The notes under the pieces: model-generated
The model's database searches: none
Told to the model about the DNA's origin: nothing
What the model saw: the letters and a program-made list of their open reading frames with translations, nothing else
Shown here: one piece after another, positions 63,191 through 64,000 of the stretch
How positions within the stretch are numbered: position 1 is the stretch's first letter
How the letters are laid out: the number at the start of each line of letters is the position of its first letter
Made by a program: the position numbers and the translations under genes
Source of the DNA: Bacillus gaemokensis
GTDB taxonomy: Bacteria; Bacillota; Bacilli; Bacillales; Bacillaceae_G
Direction of reading: 5' to 3'
Assembly: GCF_001590835.1 (NCBI RefSeq)
Contig: NZ_LTAQ01000012.1
Location: forward strand, 217,169-281,168
Length of the DNA: 64,000 bases

Positions 63191-64000
63191 TATTTTTCTT
63201 TTAAGAACGTTCGATCCTTTAAGAATAAATTCCAGAAGAAGATAAAGCCTGGAAGTAAGATCGCGATGCCGATTGCATAGAGAATGAGTAAGGCATAGAA
63301 TGTTTCTTTCGTTGTAAAGCTTGTAAATACAGTAACGTCTGGATAAATGATATATGGTAAATGCGCGACGCCGTAAGCATAGCTTGCAAATGCATATTGC
63401 GCAACAACCGCTAAAACGGCAATCCGTGGCCAGCCGAGTGAATCATGTCTTTTATTCGTCCACCAAAGAGAAGAATAGCCAATTACAAATAAAATAATGG
63501 AGACTGTGAACCATGGGAATTGTTTAATTAATCCTTGCATGAGCCAATGTGTTTCTGGTTCCATAACAACAAGGGCGATGATGGCTGTGACGAGTGTTGC
63601 TGGGCCGAGTATGATGGCATTGCGTCTATAAAGTCGATACGTATCTTCTGAACCTTGTTCTCTTGCAAAGTCAGCTAGAAAAAGAGAGGACAGGAATAGC
63701 TCAGAAGTTAATCCGAATAACATATAACAATAAATTACAGGGCTTGATAAAAGCTTTCCGTATAATAGAGCTTCTTTACCTCCAGAAGTCGTAATATAGG
63801 CGCCTTCTGTCACGGGTAAAACTGTTATTAATAAGGCAGGAATTAAGAGCCCAGTAATACCAGAAATGAAGCGCAGACGATGTTCATATTTTGGTACAGA
63901 ATAGGCAAAAACCATAAATGTACTACGAATGGCGACGAGAACTAAAATTAATGTCACCGGCACGAACATCACCGTTGCAAGAGTGAAGGTCGCTTTCGGA
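63190..64000 (-). CDS. cydB: Cytochrome bd oxidase subunit II (CydB), 5' end outside the window
   Basis: The open frame continues past the GTG/ATG near 63970 to the window edge (PKATFTLATVMFVPVTL), so at least 270 codons belong to it and the start lies outside. About seven helices are visible. FAYSVPKYEHRLRFISG, AYITTSGG and the final AIGIAILLPGFIFFWNLFLKDRTF are CydB-like. It is the haem-free membrane partner of CydA in the high-affinity quinol oxidase. cydA would be expected upstream on the minus strand. Confidence 0.87.
   Translation of the reverse strand, partial: PKATFTLATVMFVPVTLILVLVAIRSTFMVFAYSVPKYEHRLRFISGITGLLIPALLITVLPVTEGAYITTSGGKEALLYGKLLSSPVIYCYMLFGLTSELFLSSLFLADFAREQGSEDTYRLYRRNAIILGPATLVTAIIALVVMEPETHWLMQGLIKQFPWFTVSIILFVIGYSSLWWTNKRHDSLGWPRIAVLAVVAQYAFASYAYGVAHLPYIIYPDVTVFTSFTTKETFYALLILYAIGIAILLPGFIFFWNLFLKDRTFLKEK

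Overview
This window is from a Bacillus cereus-group chromosome (B. cereus, thuringiensis, anthracis or a relative). The evidence is low GC, GGAGG-type ribosome binding sites with frequent TTG/GTG starts, near-identity of SpoIIID and Mbl to the Bacillus proteins, an EntA-like SH3/3D protein, a ComK paralogue, YknXYZ, LtaS, and dispersed hairpin repeats of the bcr type. No rRNA, tRNA, CRISPR array, prophage or intact insertion sequence was seen.

Layout. 0-3.3 kb: the tail of an unidentified gene with a frameshifted 23-codon tandem repeat, a small membrane protein, a membrane-anchored polysaccharide deacetylase, spoIIID and mbl. 3.5-20 kb: a very AT-rich surface-polymer cluster. It has two GT4 glycosyltransferases, two proteins fusing a GT2-type domain to a TagF-type polyol-phosphate polymerase, a separate GT2, a UDP-ManNAc dehydrogenase, a TagGH exporter, and two large proteins sharing an unusual C-terminal domain with an invariant Gly-(Ser/Thr)-Cys motif. 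20-25.3 kb: an SRPBCC protein, a candidate small RNA, fabZ, and two LytR-CpsA-Psr (LCP) ligase paralogues flanking galU/gtaB. Polymer synthesis, export and attachment to peptidoglycan are therefore nearly contiguous.

25.4-30.8 kb: a two-component system, an unknown membrane-anchored protein, a solute-binding lipoprotein and a PgtP-like transporter, a Gram-positive counterpart of the Salmonella pgtABCP phosphoglycerate system. 31-38.9 kb: a YknXYZ-type exporter with a YknW-like (YIP1) gene downstream, a small sigma-70-family factor convergent with a ComK-family gene, and several small conserved proteins. 38.9-43.3 kb: a SNF2 helicase and SWIM-finger pair (ywqA/ywqB type). 43.5-57 kb: mostly minus-strand envelope genes, including an EntA-like SH3/3D protein, a BCCT glycine-betaine transporter (plus strand), a processive GT2 with a degenerate-GGDEF partner, NupC, a five-SH3 NlpC/P60 endopeptidase, D-alanine aminotransferase behind a structured leader, and LtaS. 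57.6-64 kb: a YkvA-family gene behind a LexA-like box, a DUF2227-like gene, an L-lactate permease with a consensus cre site, a TPP riboswitch with thiC, and the cydB end.

Points most worth a second look: (i) the paired Cys-motif SGNH-like proteins in the polymer cluster; (ii) a pseudoknot-plus-terminator leader upstream of dat; (iii) two arrays of short direct repeats phased at 21-22 bp, upstream of the sigma factor and upstream of thiC; (iv) two families of dispersed hairpin repeats; (v) a structured GC-richer insert in the thiC leader.
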